Positions 23,401 through 34,410 of a DNA stretch of 64,000 bases are shown one piece after another. Made by a program: the position numbers and the translations under genes. The notes under the pieces are model-generated. The model was not told where the DNA came from, did no database searches, and saw nothing but the letters and a program-made list of their open reading frames with translations. Within the stretch, counting starts at the first letter, position 1, and each line of letters begins with the position of its first letter. The stretch covers positions 10,280,485-10,344,484 of the forward strand of contig NC_134027.1 of assembly GCF_964204645.1 (NCBI RefSeq). The letters are read 5' to 3'. The DNA is from Tubulanus polymorphus. Taxonomy: Eukaryota > Nemertea > Palaeonemertea > Tubulaniformes > Tubulanidae.

Positions 23401-26400
23401 TGAAACCTGCATACCCCTAATATCGAACATATTTTCTAAAACATTTGAATATTGAAATTATTTGTTTACACGTTTTTATATAGACTGCTTGTAGCCGCCG
23501 ATGAAATTCACGCCGGCCCTACTCAGATCGTAGATAGCTTCGTCATTCCACTAGCATCCCCATGTCAGGGTCTGACTTTTATATCAGACTTCCAAATCGT
23601 GTATACATCCGCCATTTAACCGAATAATCCGATTTACTTATCATTTCTATTTATGCCTGCCGCTCCTGATATAATCATACATCCTTTACTATTACAATAC
23701 GTCTTATCATGATATTCAATGCAATATAACATTTCAACGTTCAAATAGAGGTCATTATATAATCACAGGGAGCCATTCTACATCTTTATCAATAATATTT
23801 TGCCAAATAGCTTGTATGTGTACACATAAACCTGTGACGTTTTGCACATCGATTTACGGTTGTCGTTTGTAAAATGACGCTGAATGGTTAACATTGTTTA
23901 GGTTTCATAATGGTAACGTTTTATAAGGCGTCAAAAAATATTTGAAAAAAAATTTTAATGCTGAACCAGGCAACTGGGACCTGTTAACGTAAGTAAAATA
24001 ATGAAGGAAAGGTTTTAACGGAAAAGTCTGCTATTGATATTCGTTGAAGCGACGGACGAGAGCCATACTCATTGAGAGCGATTTGAAAAGCTGGGGCCGT
24101 GCTGGTTTAGTCGTCAAGATTATAGATGACCATGCAGACGAGTTGTGTGAGAATGTTGAACTTTCCGATATCATCGACGCTGTTCGCAATTGCGGAGATG
24201 TCAACAGGTCATTAGATTACCTCAGTCAAGATTGTGAACTATGCTATAGCGCCTGCCCAATGAATAAGGTAGGTTGATAAAGACAGAATAGAATCACAAC
24301 TACCGTATATAACAATTCATCCTTGAAAATAGTATATTTCGATGCAATCGTTCACAGTTACTTCAGCTTCATCAGGTATGATGTATGAAATAAACTATGT
24401 TCAGAAGGGCATATAAGCCCACAGCAGAAATAAATAACTGCCAGTATTTGTGATATGAATACAAGATTGCAGATCAATAGGTGTGACAATAAGGCATTTT
24501 AGAATATATTGAGGGTAGATGAGGCATCACTAGCAAATAAATGTGAGTTTAGTTTAGGTTGGCATGATTTTATGTGTACGACCTCCCTGATTGAACATTC
24601 AAAATCACTATTTCCACAGTCCAAAATAGAAAAATAATGACAGGTTAAAATAAGTGTTTACATACTGATAAATGATCATGATTTGTGCAACTGAAACTAA
24701 ACTTCACATTTATTCGCTAGTGGTGCCTCATATATCCTCAATATATTCTAAAAAGGTTGACATTTCTCATTTTGGGTCATTGAACTGTGCGTTTTTGTAG
24801 AATTGTACAATGTAGTTTTACATTTCATTTAGATACGATCGTTAAGCTGCTGTGATTGCAAAATTTGTGCCAGCTGCATGCGACAGAATTTCGAACTGAA
24901 GATCAAAGAAGCCAGTATACGGGTCAATAAGCTCATGTGTCCTGTCTGTGAAAGTCCAGGCATGAATGACAAAACGACAGTTGAAAACTACTTCATGATG
25001 TTAGATCTCCTTGTAAGTAACGATATTTTGTTCGGGCATTTTGAACTGTCCCTACGACCCGTTGATTCCTTAAAAACTCCTTCTAGATGGAAAATGCTTT
25101 TAAAGGTGCTTGAAACTCCTTCAATTTGAGCAAAGTACCCAAAAACCCCTTTAATGCTCCTTCAATTTTGAGAAATAGGCTTAGAAATTTGTATCTAGTT
25201 TGTAGTTGTTAAGTAAACTACTCCTAAATCGGTACAGTTGGAAACAGGATTTTTTTTTCTTATTAGGTGGTTACCAAATTAGAAACCTTAGTTATCTTCA
25301 AAGCTATATTGACTACACTTGGTACACAGTCACTTCGCACTTACCGGGGTTGTAGCTCATTTTGATCCACATATCTAATTAATCTGTTGACCCTTCTAGG
25401 TGGTACTTCTACTAAATAACCTTATTTTATGACCGATTACGACCTTAATAGTACGGTCATTTAAATCAGCAAGACAGAAAATGCATTATCCGCTGCTTTG
25501 CGGCTATATTTTCCAATATAAGATTCGCAGAGCAACAACAGTACTTTTAATGTATGTGGATTTCTTGTACCTGGTAATACTGTTACTAGACTATACCCCA
25601 TTTCTTATTATGCACATATTTACAAATAGATTGTGTACCGGCATTTGTGAGTTTCGAATCTAACTTTTCAGCTTCAAAACTTATTACCTATCGATCTACA
25701 TCGCAAATTCCAAGATCGATTGACCGAATGGAACTTGATGAATGATCCCAATTTCCGCTGGTGTTCTCATGTGAGTTGCTATTCGTGCAAAAGCAGAGCG
25801 TGTTTAAACTCTGGCTTGAGCTACTAAAATGACATGTTTGTTTGATTGATATGTCTATCCTTTCTCGTGCATATCGTTTATAGTGCGTGACCGGGTTTCT
25901 GTACGTACATCCACAACAGCTCAAAATGACATGTCCAGAATGCCGAAAACATACATGTTTCGAATGCAAAAAACCGGTAACTTCTAAAAAAAAATTGCTT
26001 TAACAACTGTGAACCCAAGAAGTTGCAGGTGATATTGAGAAGTTCCACCAGTTTGTGTATCAATCGAAATAATTATGAAAGATGTATATGTGGATATGAA
26101 AATGAATTTTTGGTTGGTTTCTACGCAATAGGTGGTTTTTCTCAACACACAGTGAAATTAAAATTTTCATATTCCCAGTCACAATTTATCGTGTTCTCAG
26201 GGCCTAGTAGCTTAATTTGATTGATTCTTTTTAAGTGGGAAGATGCCCATGATGGTATAACGTGTGAGGCCTTCAGCGAATGGAAGTTGCTGAATGATCC
26301 AAAAACTCAAGGCATTGGACTCGCTAAATATTTGGCTGAAAATGGAATAGGTGAATTTTATCTCATCGCAGATGTATGCAATGAAATCAGGAAAGCTCTG

Positions 26401-29267
26401 AAACATTGAATGAAACGAATATGGCACCCTCGAGCTTAATAATACCCTATCATAGAATACGTAGTATTTTCTACCCTAAAGAGTCGCATGTATTTTGACC
26501 TTATTTTTAGATTGCCCAAATTGCAAGTTCCGATATGCGCTTGCCAAAGGTGGCTGTATGCACTTCAAATGCCAAAATCCGTCGAAAATGTGTGGCTTGG
26601 AGTTCTGCTGTGGTTGCAATAAATCTTTCGCAAGATCACAAGTAAGCACTTGATAGTTTGCATAGATTTGTGGAGCAGTTTAACAATTCGCTGGCTGAGA
26701 TTGGTTCAGATGTTTTGAAAATGCTGAATGAAATTGATGAAATAAATAGGGCTTATGTCAAAATGTTTTTCAGATAGTGTTTATGTCCTGAATCGAATGT
26801 TTTAAGTGAAATGATGCTTTTCGTTCTGTCACGAATTGACAGTAAACTAAAAATTCTGAATGGTAACAGGTTGATAATCACATCGATTTACTTTCAGGCA
26901 TGTACGTTCGGCAAGGAGCGTTGTAAAAATCTCGGCATGCACTGTCACCATCCACGGGACTGTTTATTCTATTTGAGAGACATGGAAATTGTTAAGCTGC
27001 AGGAATTATTAACAGTGAGTGTCCATTGTGAAAAAAAAACACTTTTCTTTAAAATTTTTTCCAGTATCGTGATATCCATACATCCCAAATACCTAATTCA
27101 TTCAGATACCATTTCCAGTATTTCAAGTTTAAAATGACAATCTATTCAGGCCAAAGATACCATTTTTTTATGGTTCTAGTACAGAGTAAAAGTGCCGTGT
27201 ATCATCTCTAACTTCCAGTGCGAAATTAATTTTGACTTATGATAGGAAATGACCACTCTGCAACAGTATTACTAGTAATAGACGCTTAGATAAGTGAAAG
27301 ACCTGTACTGTGGACCACGTGTAATGATATGGTTAATACAAATAGGCATAAACTAATTGATGAAAATAACAACAAACTGTATGCAGAGCTTATTTTCAAG
27401 AAAACTCTAGAAACTTTACCTGTAATATTATAGAATTATGAAATGTAACTTCAAGAATTATTTTGCAGAATAATGATGTTGCCTTTGAACGAGATGAAGT
27501 TGAGGCAGCAGCAGACGCCGACAAGGTCATTACTTGTCCGGTGATGGAGCAACATGAAGTGAACGTGCAAGGAGAGATCCAATTGAAGGATGAGCCGTGT
27601 GGCAAAGATATTCAGGATGCTGGCTTGTGCATGTTAGTATTAAGCACATGTCGTAATGCCGGAATCATTCAAAAAATGACAGAACGAGTCTAAATACGTA
27701 GATGAGACACACAGCCTTATTGGGTAGCATTGGAACCACTTACCAGAAAAAGGATTTCCCAAAATAATATTTGTATGGAAATTGTAGTGGTTCTAGTTGT
27801 CAGTACTGAGAAAAGAGTCTTCTATACATGTATATATATATGTATACGTATTGGACAATGCAAAAGAACTTTATTGAACTCTAAAATTTTACAATAAAAA
27901 CAAAACATTTGGGTAAATTTCAATAAAGCACAGACAGGTAAAGAAAATTACACAAGTATCATACAATACAAGTTAATGTAGTTATGATAAAATAAAAAAG
28001 TCAAACAAAGTACAAAATTATCAATGTTTCAAAGAGATGGCAGCACTGTAGCCTTCATGTATCACTCACAGGGCTCTGACCCGTGAAACCGGGATCTGAG
28101 GCCAAAGCCCCCTGAACCATCACAGCGAACGGGGAAAGCAGGTACATAGCAGGGCCCTCCAGTCAGACCCCTGGGTGATCGTTAACACAAAGACCCTGTT
28201 TCTCATGTCTGTTATGCGCTGGACCAAAAATCCTCTTCATGTATTTTTGGCTGGACCTAATTGCAGAAAAGATTATCAATTTTTCAAATGTAAAACGAAA
28301 AAACAAATCATGTTATTCTTTTAACAGAATACATGAATATTTGTATGTTTACCGAATGTGATATTTTCAGGGTACATTATAAAGAGTATCTGGTGAGTTT
28401 GATCAACAAAAAGAACCTTGATCCAGTCGATATTATGGCCAAGGATGAAATGTTGACCATTGTTAAACGTCACTATAAACAAGAATTATTGGAACTCGAA
28501 GGAGAAACTCATGCAGAGTTCATGGATAGACTCAAGCGGGTAATTAAATCATTTGAACATAGTAGCTTTTATACCTATTTTCTATTCTTATTGAATATAG
28601 TCAACAATCCAGCCTATTAGGTTTTCTATGAATAGGTAATCTATCTGTTTTCAAATATAACGATAGGTCATGCCCTATGCAGACAGTTCAAAGTTCACCA
28701 AATTTAATGTAATCCACAGTGTGGATTGTCTCTTGTGTATGTACGCATGAATATTTTTAGCTTTGAGAAAAGTATTTCTTCAGGGTTGATAGTTTGTAGA
28801 TCCTGAATTGGCATAAAACAAAACTAAATGCCATCTATAAGAGCCATTGAAAACAAAGGTCTAAACTTTGAATATGAAAACATTACCAAATTTTTGTCCT
28901 GACTTTTCGGAATATAAGAGCCATTGAGAAGGACGATCTGAATGTAGAATATAAAAATGCAACAAAATTTTTGTCCTGGCTTAAACAATTATAGTTCAAC
29001 AATTCCGATGTATTGATTGTATCATATAAGAATCTTAAACCTAAAGAGAAAATTTGATTGCTACTAGAAACACAGAATACTAGTTTCACTGGGAGAAACA
29101 ATTATGACACTCAAAATTTTCGGTTCTATGCTTAGAGTAATCATTTGTCAAAAGATCTATGTAAGGTGTGGTATGTTTGGAGTTTTATGTGGTATGTTTC
29201 GTATACTTTCTTTTGAACGTTTCAGTACATAACGACTGAAATACCGCTGGAGAGACGCAAGAACTGA
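14418..29267 (+). CDS. RNF31: E3 ubiquitin-protein ligase RNF31 / HOIP (linear ubiquitin ligase)
   Basis: Twenty-one exons in phase: 14418-14699, 15889-16041, 16656-16861, 17041-17075, 17111-17430, 17524-17674, 18426-18655, 19247-20407, 20732-20893, 21577-21828, 22317-22538, 24050-24268, 24833-25012, 25672-25770, 25884-25976, 26236-26350, 26511-26641, 26898-27014, 27469-27632, 28371-28539, 29226-29267; 1500 aa (human 1072). Domains: PUB about 95-214 ([21 protein letters not shown]); B-box-like finger about 389-440; charged helical insert about 490-690; one NZF finger about 797-823 (WECVYCTF...CDMC); UBA region about 905-1050; RING1 about 1118-1178; IBR about 1220-1275; RING2 about 1294-1330 with the catalytic Cys in GGCMHFKC; linear-chain-determining domain to the end ([23 protein letters not shown]). 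HOIP builds Met1-linked ubiquitin chains in LUBAC for NF-kB signalling; PUB recruits OTULIN and CYLD. Start ATG is in context AACATGG; in-frame ATGs at 14466 and 14469 are alternatives. The 35-nt exon 4 is inferred from phase. Confidence 0.93.
14884..15490 (+). mobile_element. Non-LTR retrotransposon fragment (reverse transcriptase N-terminal part)
   Basis: A plus-strand frame reads [15 protein letters not shown], then [21 protein letters not shown] and [19 protein letters not shown]. These are the linker and first fingers/palm motifs of CR1/Jockey-like ORF2 reverse transcriptases. The frame is lost after about 15490, before the catalytic YxDD motif, so this is a dead internal fragment. It lies in the first intron of HOIP in the same orientation. 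Confidence 0.88.
16906..17010 (+). mobile_element. Short non-LTR retrotransposon ORF2 C-terminal remnant
   Basis: The frame reads [20 protein letters not shown], the conserved tail of CR1/L2-like ORF2 proteins (usually NSFFPRTIxxWN). It lies in the third intron of HOIP, just before the 35-nt exon 4. Confidence 0.65.
18939..19111. mobile_element. Foldback element with about 41-bp arms
   Basis: The left arm 18939-18979 (ATCTACAAT ... ATTCATAATACTTAATATA) is mirrored by 19071-19111 (TATATTAAGTATTATGAAT ... ATTGTAGAT). The core is about 90 bp and AT-rich. In the HOIP intron between exons 7 and 8; non-coding MITE-like unit. Confidence 0.75.
22539..24049. other. Longest mid-gene HOIP intron
   Basis: A 1.5-kb intron between the UBA and RING1 exons. 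It holds the 3' tail of a non-LTR element (listed separately) and otherwise nothing recognised. Confidence 0.5.
23210..23323 (+). mobile_element. 3' tail of a non-LTR retrotransposon
   Basis: A T-rich stretch (CTTGTATTTTGTATTTTC) leads to GGATCAATAAAGTATTGAAT followed by GAATT repeats. This is the common 3' end of CR1/L2-like LINEs and their non-autonomous partners: internal AATAAA, then short tandem repeats instead of poly-A. Confidence 0.6.
24497..24754. mobile_element. Foldback MITE with about 60-bp inverted arms
   Basis: The left arm 24497-24555 (TTTTAGAATATATTGAGGGT ... AATGTGAGTTTAGTTT) matches the inverse of 24694-24754 with few mismatches. The core between is about 140 bp and non-coding. 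Sits in the HOIP intron between exons 12 and 13. Confidence 0.8.
27633..28370. other. HOIP intron with repeat-like GC-richer block
   Basis: Positions about 28040-28220 are less AT-rich than their surroundings and contain GGGCCCTCCAGTCAGACCCC. They follow an AT-rich run with CTTTATTG (27868), which may be an antisense retroelement tail. No exon was recognised apart from the flanking HOIP ones. Confidence 0.3.
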
Positions 29268-29764
29268 TTGTAAAGATCGTGAAAACGAACGATTGAAGAA
29301 CGATTATGATGGACCCATCGAATACATGACCTTCAACAAACAAACATGACCTTCCTCGCGCTGCGAATAATTGTTCATTATCATCCAAGCAAGACTTCAT
29401 CCAATTTTCCGTACCCGCGGTATCTAAACTCGAGTGAAATATATATTTGTAAGATGAATGTTAAATTGTACGTGGAAATATCAAAACAAAAGGCTGTTAA
29501 AATTATTTGCCTTTGTATTAGTAGGGAGAATTGTGGCTCACATGTTAACAAAGTCTGATTATTTGTAGTTCATTTGTAAGTGTTCGATCAATGTTATGTA
29601 CTGAGTACAATTTATCAATATACTTAATGTTTTAGGGCCTGTTGATTCGGTGCCACCACTTATACAGCTGTATATGAACTTTGATTATTTTCTTATGTGA
29701 GCTGCATAGAATATTTAGAATGTACTCACGTACTGATAAATGTAATATCAAAAATGCACATTCA

Positions 29765-30480
29765 CAGAGTCCGATCACAGGCGCGGATCCAGACTATCGT
29801 ACATGTAGCACGTGCGGTAGTTGCAGTTTGCAAATGCCCTTGAAAAATCTTTGTTTCGGGAAAAAAGTAAAAAGGGCACACAATTTGTGTGCCATAAAAA
29901 ATATTGCCTTTCTGTACTAGGCCTAAAGCAAAATGTGAATGAAAATGAATTGCCCAAATAAAAAAAGGCAATCTAAGGCATTTTCCTTTACTCATAAGGG
30001 CACTATTGAAAGAGACATTATTGTTGCTCTATAAATTTAATCGAAAAAGGGCAAATTTTGCCAAAAATCTAAAAAAGGCACAAGCAAATTGAATGTGAAG
30101 GCAAATTTAGTGGCATGATACCAATAAATGGCACTCAAACTCAAACTCGCTCGCTGGGCATTAATATTGTTCCTTTTCATAGTTGGTGCCCTTTTTCCAC
30201 TGTGCTGTAGTCACCGAATGGCCCTGGATCCGCACCTGGATCAGACAAATAAAATCCACTTGCCGGGGGGGGGGGGGCGTGGCAAACAACTCTGAAATTT
30301 ACTTGCTCCCTTAGGAATCCAATTGCCCTACACAGGCAGTCCTACTGTATCGATTGGGAAAAGTATTTGAAGCGTAAAATTGCATTAGCCCGGCAGACAA
30401 GTGATAATGATAACGTACTTGCCCTAATGAAAATAGACTTGTCCAGGGCAGTTGGACAAGTGCTCTGAGATCGGACCCTG
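29765..30480. mobile_element. Outer MITE, split by an inner MITE
   Basis: The terminal repeats CAGAGTCCGATC (29765-29776) and GATCGGACCCTG (30469-30480) match 11 of 12 as inverted repeats. The hexamer CATTCA flanks both ends (29759-29764 and 30481-30486). Removing the inner element leaves about 255 bp, including a run of 13 G at 30265-30277. Lies downstream of HOIP. Confidence 0.65.
29778..30238. mobile_element. Inner MITE, CAGGNGCGGATCCAG family
   Basis: CAGGCGCGGATCCAG at the left and CTGGATCCGCACCTG at the right are inverted repeats with one mismatch. GATCA abuts both ends (29773-29777 and 30239-30243). The core is rich in AAGGGCA/TGCCCTT strings. Related copies lie at 31093-31374 and 43654-43919, and probably near 35937. 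Confidence 0.7.
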
Positions 30481-31092
30481 CATTCATGATGAATACATGA
30501 AGATATGTATTTTATCCTCTGTATGTATTGGATTCTTGTTACAAACAACCTGCATACAGTAATTTATCTAATAACAGAAATTCTTTGACCTGATGATGAG
30601 ATCTAATTAAATTTCTATGCTGTATATAATATAGGCTTACTGTAGAACAAAATTATGATGTAGTTTTATTGCGATAATTGATGGAATTGCTGGACTGATA
30701 TTAATGGAGAAATACTGTTTCAGTAAGCCTACTGTGTATGAAAGGTGCTTGATTATATGAATAGATATCTGAAATTTAATCGATAAATGAATAAAGAAAT
30801 ACTGAATCAATAAGATGTAACCTTTACAGTGCGCTGTTTTCGTATTTTTATTCGGGTATTGATTGCCTAAACATTCTCCGATTAGCCTGAGGATTCTTGT
30901 TTTTAAGTTGGTGACCCTTACAAACCCAGTTCCAAGAAAGAAACAGCGGATTGATTTTGAATTAGGAAATCCAATTTCAGATATTTTGTTGGACGGTCGA
31001 ATCGACGGCATTTGAAGGTTACCGATCTTTCATCCAGCCGTTGCGATTCTGTGTTGTTGGCATTAGCCCTATGAGAGGGCATACCCGTCTCA

Positions 31093-31374
31093 GTGGCGGA
31101 TCCAAGGAAGTGCGCGGGGTCGCGCGATCCCCCTTTCGGCAAGTGACCATGGATTTTTATCCCCAAGATTTTTGTTTAGAAAATGGTGCAATTGTGAGCA
31201 TTTTTCATTCCATATTCAAACCAGGAAAATGCTTAGAATGCATCGAGATGCACTAATTTTTCAACATTTTCGTTGGGGGACCGCGTTGTCATTACGGACA
31301 ACAAAAGCATGTCATAAGTATTAGCGACGCAATATTCGCACCCTCACTTTTCCCAAAAGCTAGATCCGCCCCCG
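31093..31374. mobile_element. hAT-like MITE, GGCGGATC family
   Basis: GTGGCGGATCC at the left and GATCCGCCCCC at the right are inverted repeats. CCGTCTCA precedes the left end and GCGTCTCA follows the right end, a 7-of-8 match of the length made by hAT transposases. The 282-bp unit has no coding capacity. Confidence 0.65.
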
Positions 31375-32285
31375 CGTCTCAAGATCCTTGGTTATTTACA
31401 GAGTACTTATAGGGCAGACTTCGGATAAATCTTCGTTCTGCAACTGAGCAAGCTCTCAAGAATTAAAAAAACGTTTTGACATGGTTCAAATTTCACGTCC
31501 ATGGTCATTTCGTAAACATGTTCTGCATGAATTCAAACGTTAAATGGCAAGGCGAAGTATTTCTACAGAAAAAAATAAAAATTCTGGACATTTATCTAAT
31601 TTTCTGTTCATATTTTTTCGTGGATAATTTGCTCACGGGACCGCTGAATAATTCTCAGTAATTTTGTATCGACCTTTAGGCAGCCGTTCATTTGTGCCAT
31701 TTTCGCCGTGTTGAGAATTATCAATGTATCGGTGCCAGTACCAATTAAAAGGTTTTAGGCCAAACCCGCAGCTTTGCATTAGCTTCTATAATATTTATAT
31801 TTGCGGAGGATGTGATGTAAATTTCTTGTCACACGGCAAGGTTACTATTACTATTATTATTTACTATGATACAATGTTCTATTTTCAAATACAAAATGTG
31901 TCTTTTCTTTTGCATTCGGCATTTAAAAATATGATTCAAATGATGAAAGACGATAATGGTAAACGATTGGTAATTCATCATTTTGGCACAATATTTGCAC
32001 ACAACCTCTCATCCTCTGTCTTGCCAATTTGTTGTTCCCCATTCCATTCTACGTAAATTGCTAATAAAACATTACTGCTCCATTACTTGATCTCTGAAAT
32101 TGACAATTTGAACAAATAATTGTTGATATATCAAGGTTTCAATATTTAGAGCATACTATAAACAATTCTTGTCAATGCAATCTCAACTTTTTCCTGGCGA
32201 AGGAGATTTTTCCTACCGCTGGATGTGCGCCTGTTATAGGACCTGGCGAATCTTGGGCGCTGACAAGACTTTTACAAGTAACGGT

Positions 32286-32291
32286 AATATA

Positions 32292-32344
<53 letters not shown>
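32286..32344. repeat. (AT)n microsatellite
   Basis: About 58 bp of nearly pure TA dinucleotide, interrupted once by a G. Confidence 0.95.
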
Positions 32345-32347
<3 letters not shown>

Positions 32348-32751
32348 CTGTGGTAATCAGAACATACGTATCCTTAATGTATAACTGATATATGTTAATG
32401 TTTTTCATTCGATTTAGCGTTTCAACAAATCCCATTCAGTCGATTTAATAGGACTAGCGCAACGCGCATATAAACGCGATTATTCGCAGCTGGTGTCGTT
32501 TGTTTGAATTTTAATAACGGATGAGAAGTACCCGTGTGATCCGGGTCTCTTAGGTTCAAGGACGTATGAAAAATTAAATACCATGTACGAAAACATGTTT
32601 TTGTTGCTAGAGCATTCAATTTGATTTATTTTTAGATAAGAAGTAACATAGAATATGTCTCAACAACAAGTCACGCCGTGGTGATTTTCAGCTCGGCCAG
32701 TTCGCTCTGTAAAGAATAATCGCGTTTGAAATCAACCATGCGGGCTTTAAC

Positions 32752-32920
<169 letters not shown>

Positions 32921-33397
32921 TGAATTTAATATATGGGCCCTCAAAATAGCATTTGATTGGTGGATTAGGTCCATATAAACGTTGAAGCTCCGGTTCGATT
33001 GTCATTGACATCTAGGACACCGCGGTTTTAACAAGTGTAAGGTAAACGTATGCTGGAATTCTGTTTGAAATTTTTTTTACTGTTTTACAGCTTTTGAATA
33101 ACTCGTTATTAAGGTTTCGTTTTCATTGTTCCTTACGAACGATGACGTTTGAAATATTTCTGCTATTCGGATATTCTATAGAAAATCTCCCTATATGATG
33201 ACTATATTATTTCCAAGGCTGACAGCATCAACATTCTTTTGCCACGAATTGTTGCCTGGATTCTGTATAGTCTTTTATTAGTCTCGTAGTCGTACAAAAA
33301 TATTTTTTTGGAACTTTTTTGATAAATGACATTCCACGTAGAAAACAAAAAAAGAAAGCAGTAAAGTCAAATTTAGAATTGAAATGTGACCGCGTGA

Positions 33398-33826
<429 letters not shown>

Positions 33827-33942
33827 TCGCACCTTGCTTGTCATCCGCTTCAGCAGTATACTCGTATTCGTGAATCCAAATGTTTGTTGTTAAAGTTCTC
33901 TAATTACTTAGTATTATCGAAAACTGTATTCATAAAAATACA

Positions 33943-33948
33943 AATAAA
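33943..33948 (+). terminator. Polyadenylation signal of thymosin beta
   Basis: AATAAA 117 bp after the stop codon, within CAAATAAAAATGG. Confidence 0.7.
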
Positions 33949-34203
33949 AATGGTTATGCGATGATCATCTATAGCCAAAAGGTTTTGTCGTTGAATGATT
34001 TTTGGGTTCTCGGTTTTTTGTGACAACATTTGTAGGTCTTCTTTTTCGAATGAGACTGGCTCATCCCTGGTACTAATAACAATTTTCTATGGTAATGGTG
34101 GTATCTAATTCGAGGCTCGGCAGAATTTTTATAGAATATAGAATTGACATACATGTGACATATAATCACGATTGGTAGAACACTATATCCGTGTTGACGC
34201 GAT

Positions 34204-34410
34204 GAGGAGAGAATCCCACAATGATAATAAAAAGTCCGAAAATGAAACTTCGAGATAGTAGTTTATTTCAGCGTTTCGACTATATCCTAATAGTCATCTA
34301 ATCATTATTCCTGAAGATGACTATTAGGATATAGTCGAAACGCTGAAATAAACTACTATCTCGAAGTTTCATTTTCGGACTTTTTATTATCATTGTGGGA
34401 TTCTCTCCTC
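34204..34410. repeat. Perfect 96-bp inverted repeat (foldback)
   Basis: The left arm 34204-34299 and right arm 34315-34410 are exact reverse complements over all 96 bases by eye. The spacer is 15 nt. The inner arm contains TTTCGACTATATCCTAATAG, next to CCTGAAGATGA at the spacer. No reading frame. Lies between thymosin beta and the tRNA. Confidence 0.92.

Noticed and set aside
31724-32056. 110-codon plus-strand frame
   Set aside because: AT-rich, no recognisable domain; length is expected by chance in intergenic DNA of this size.
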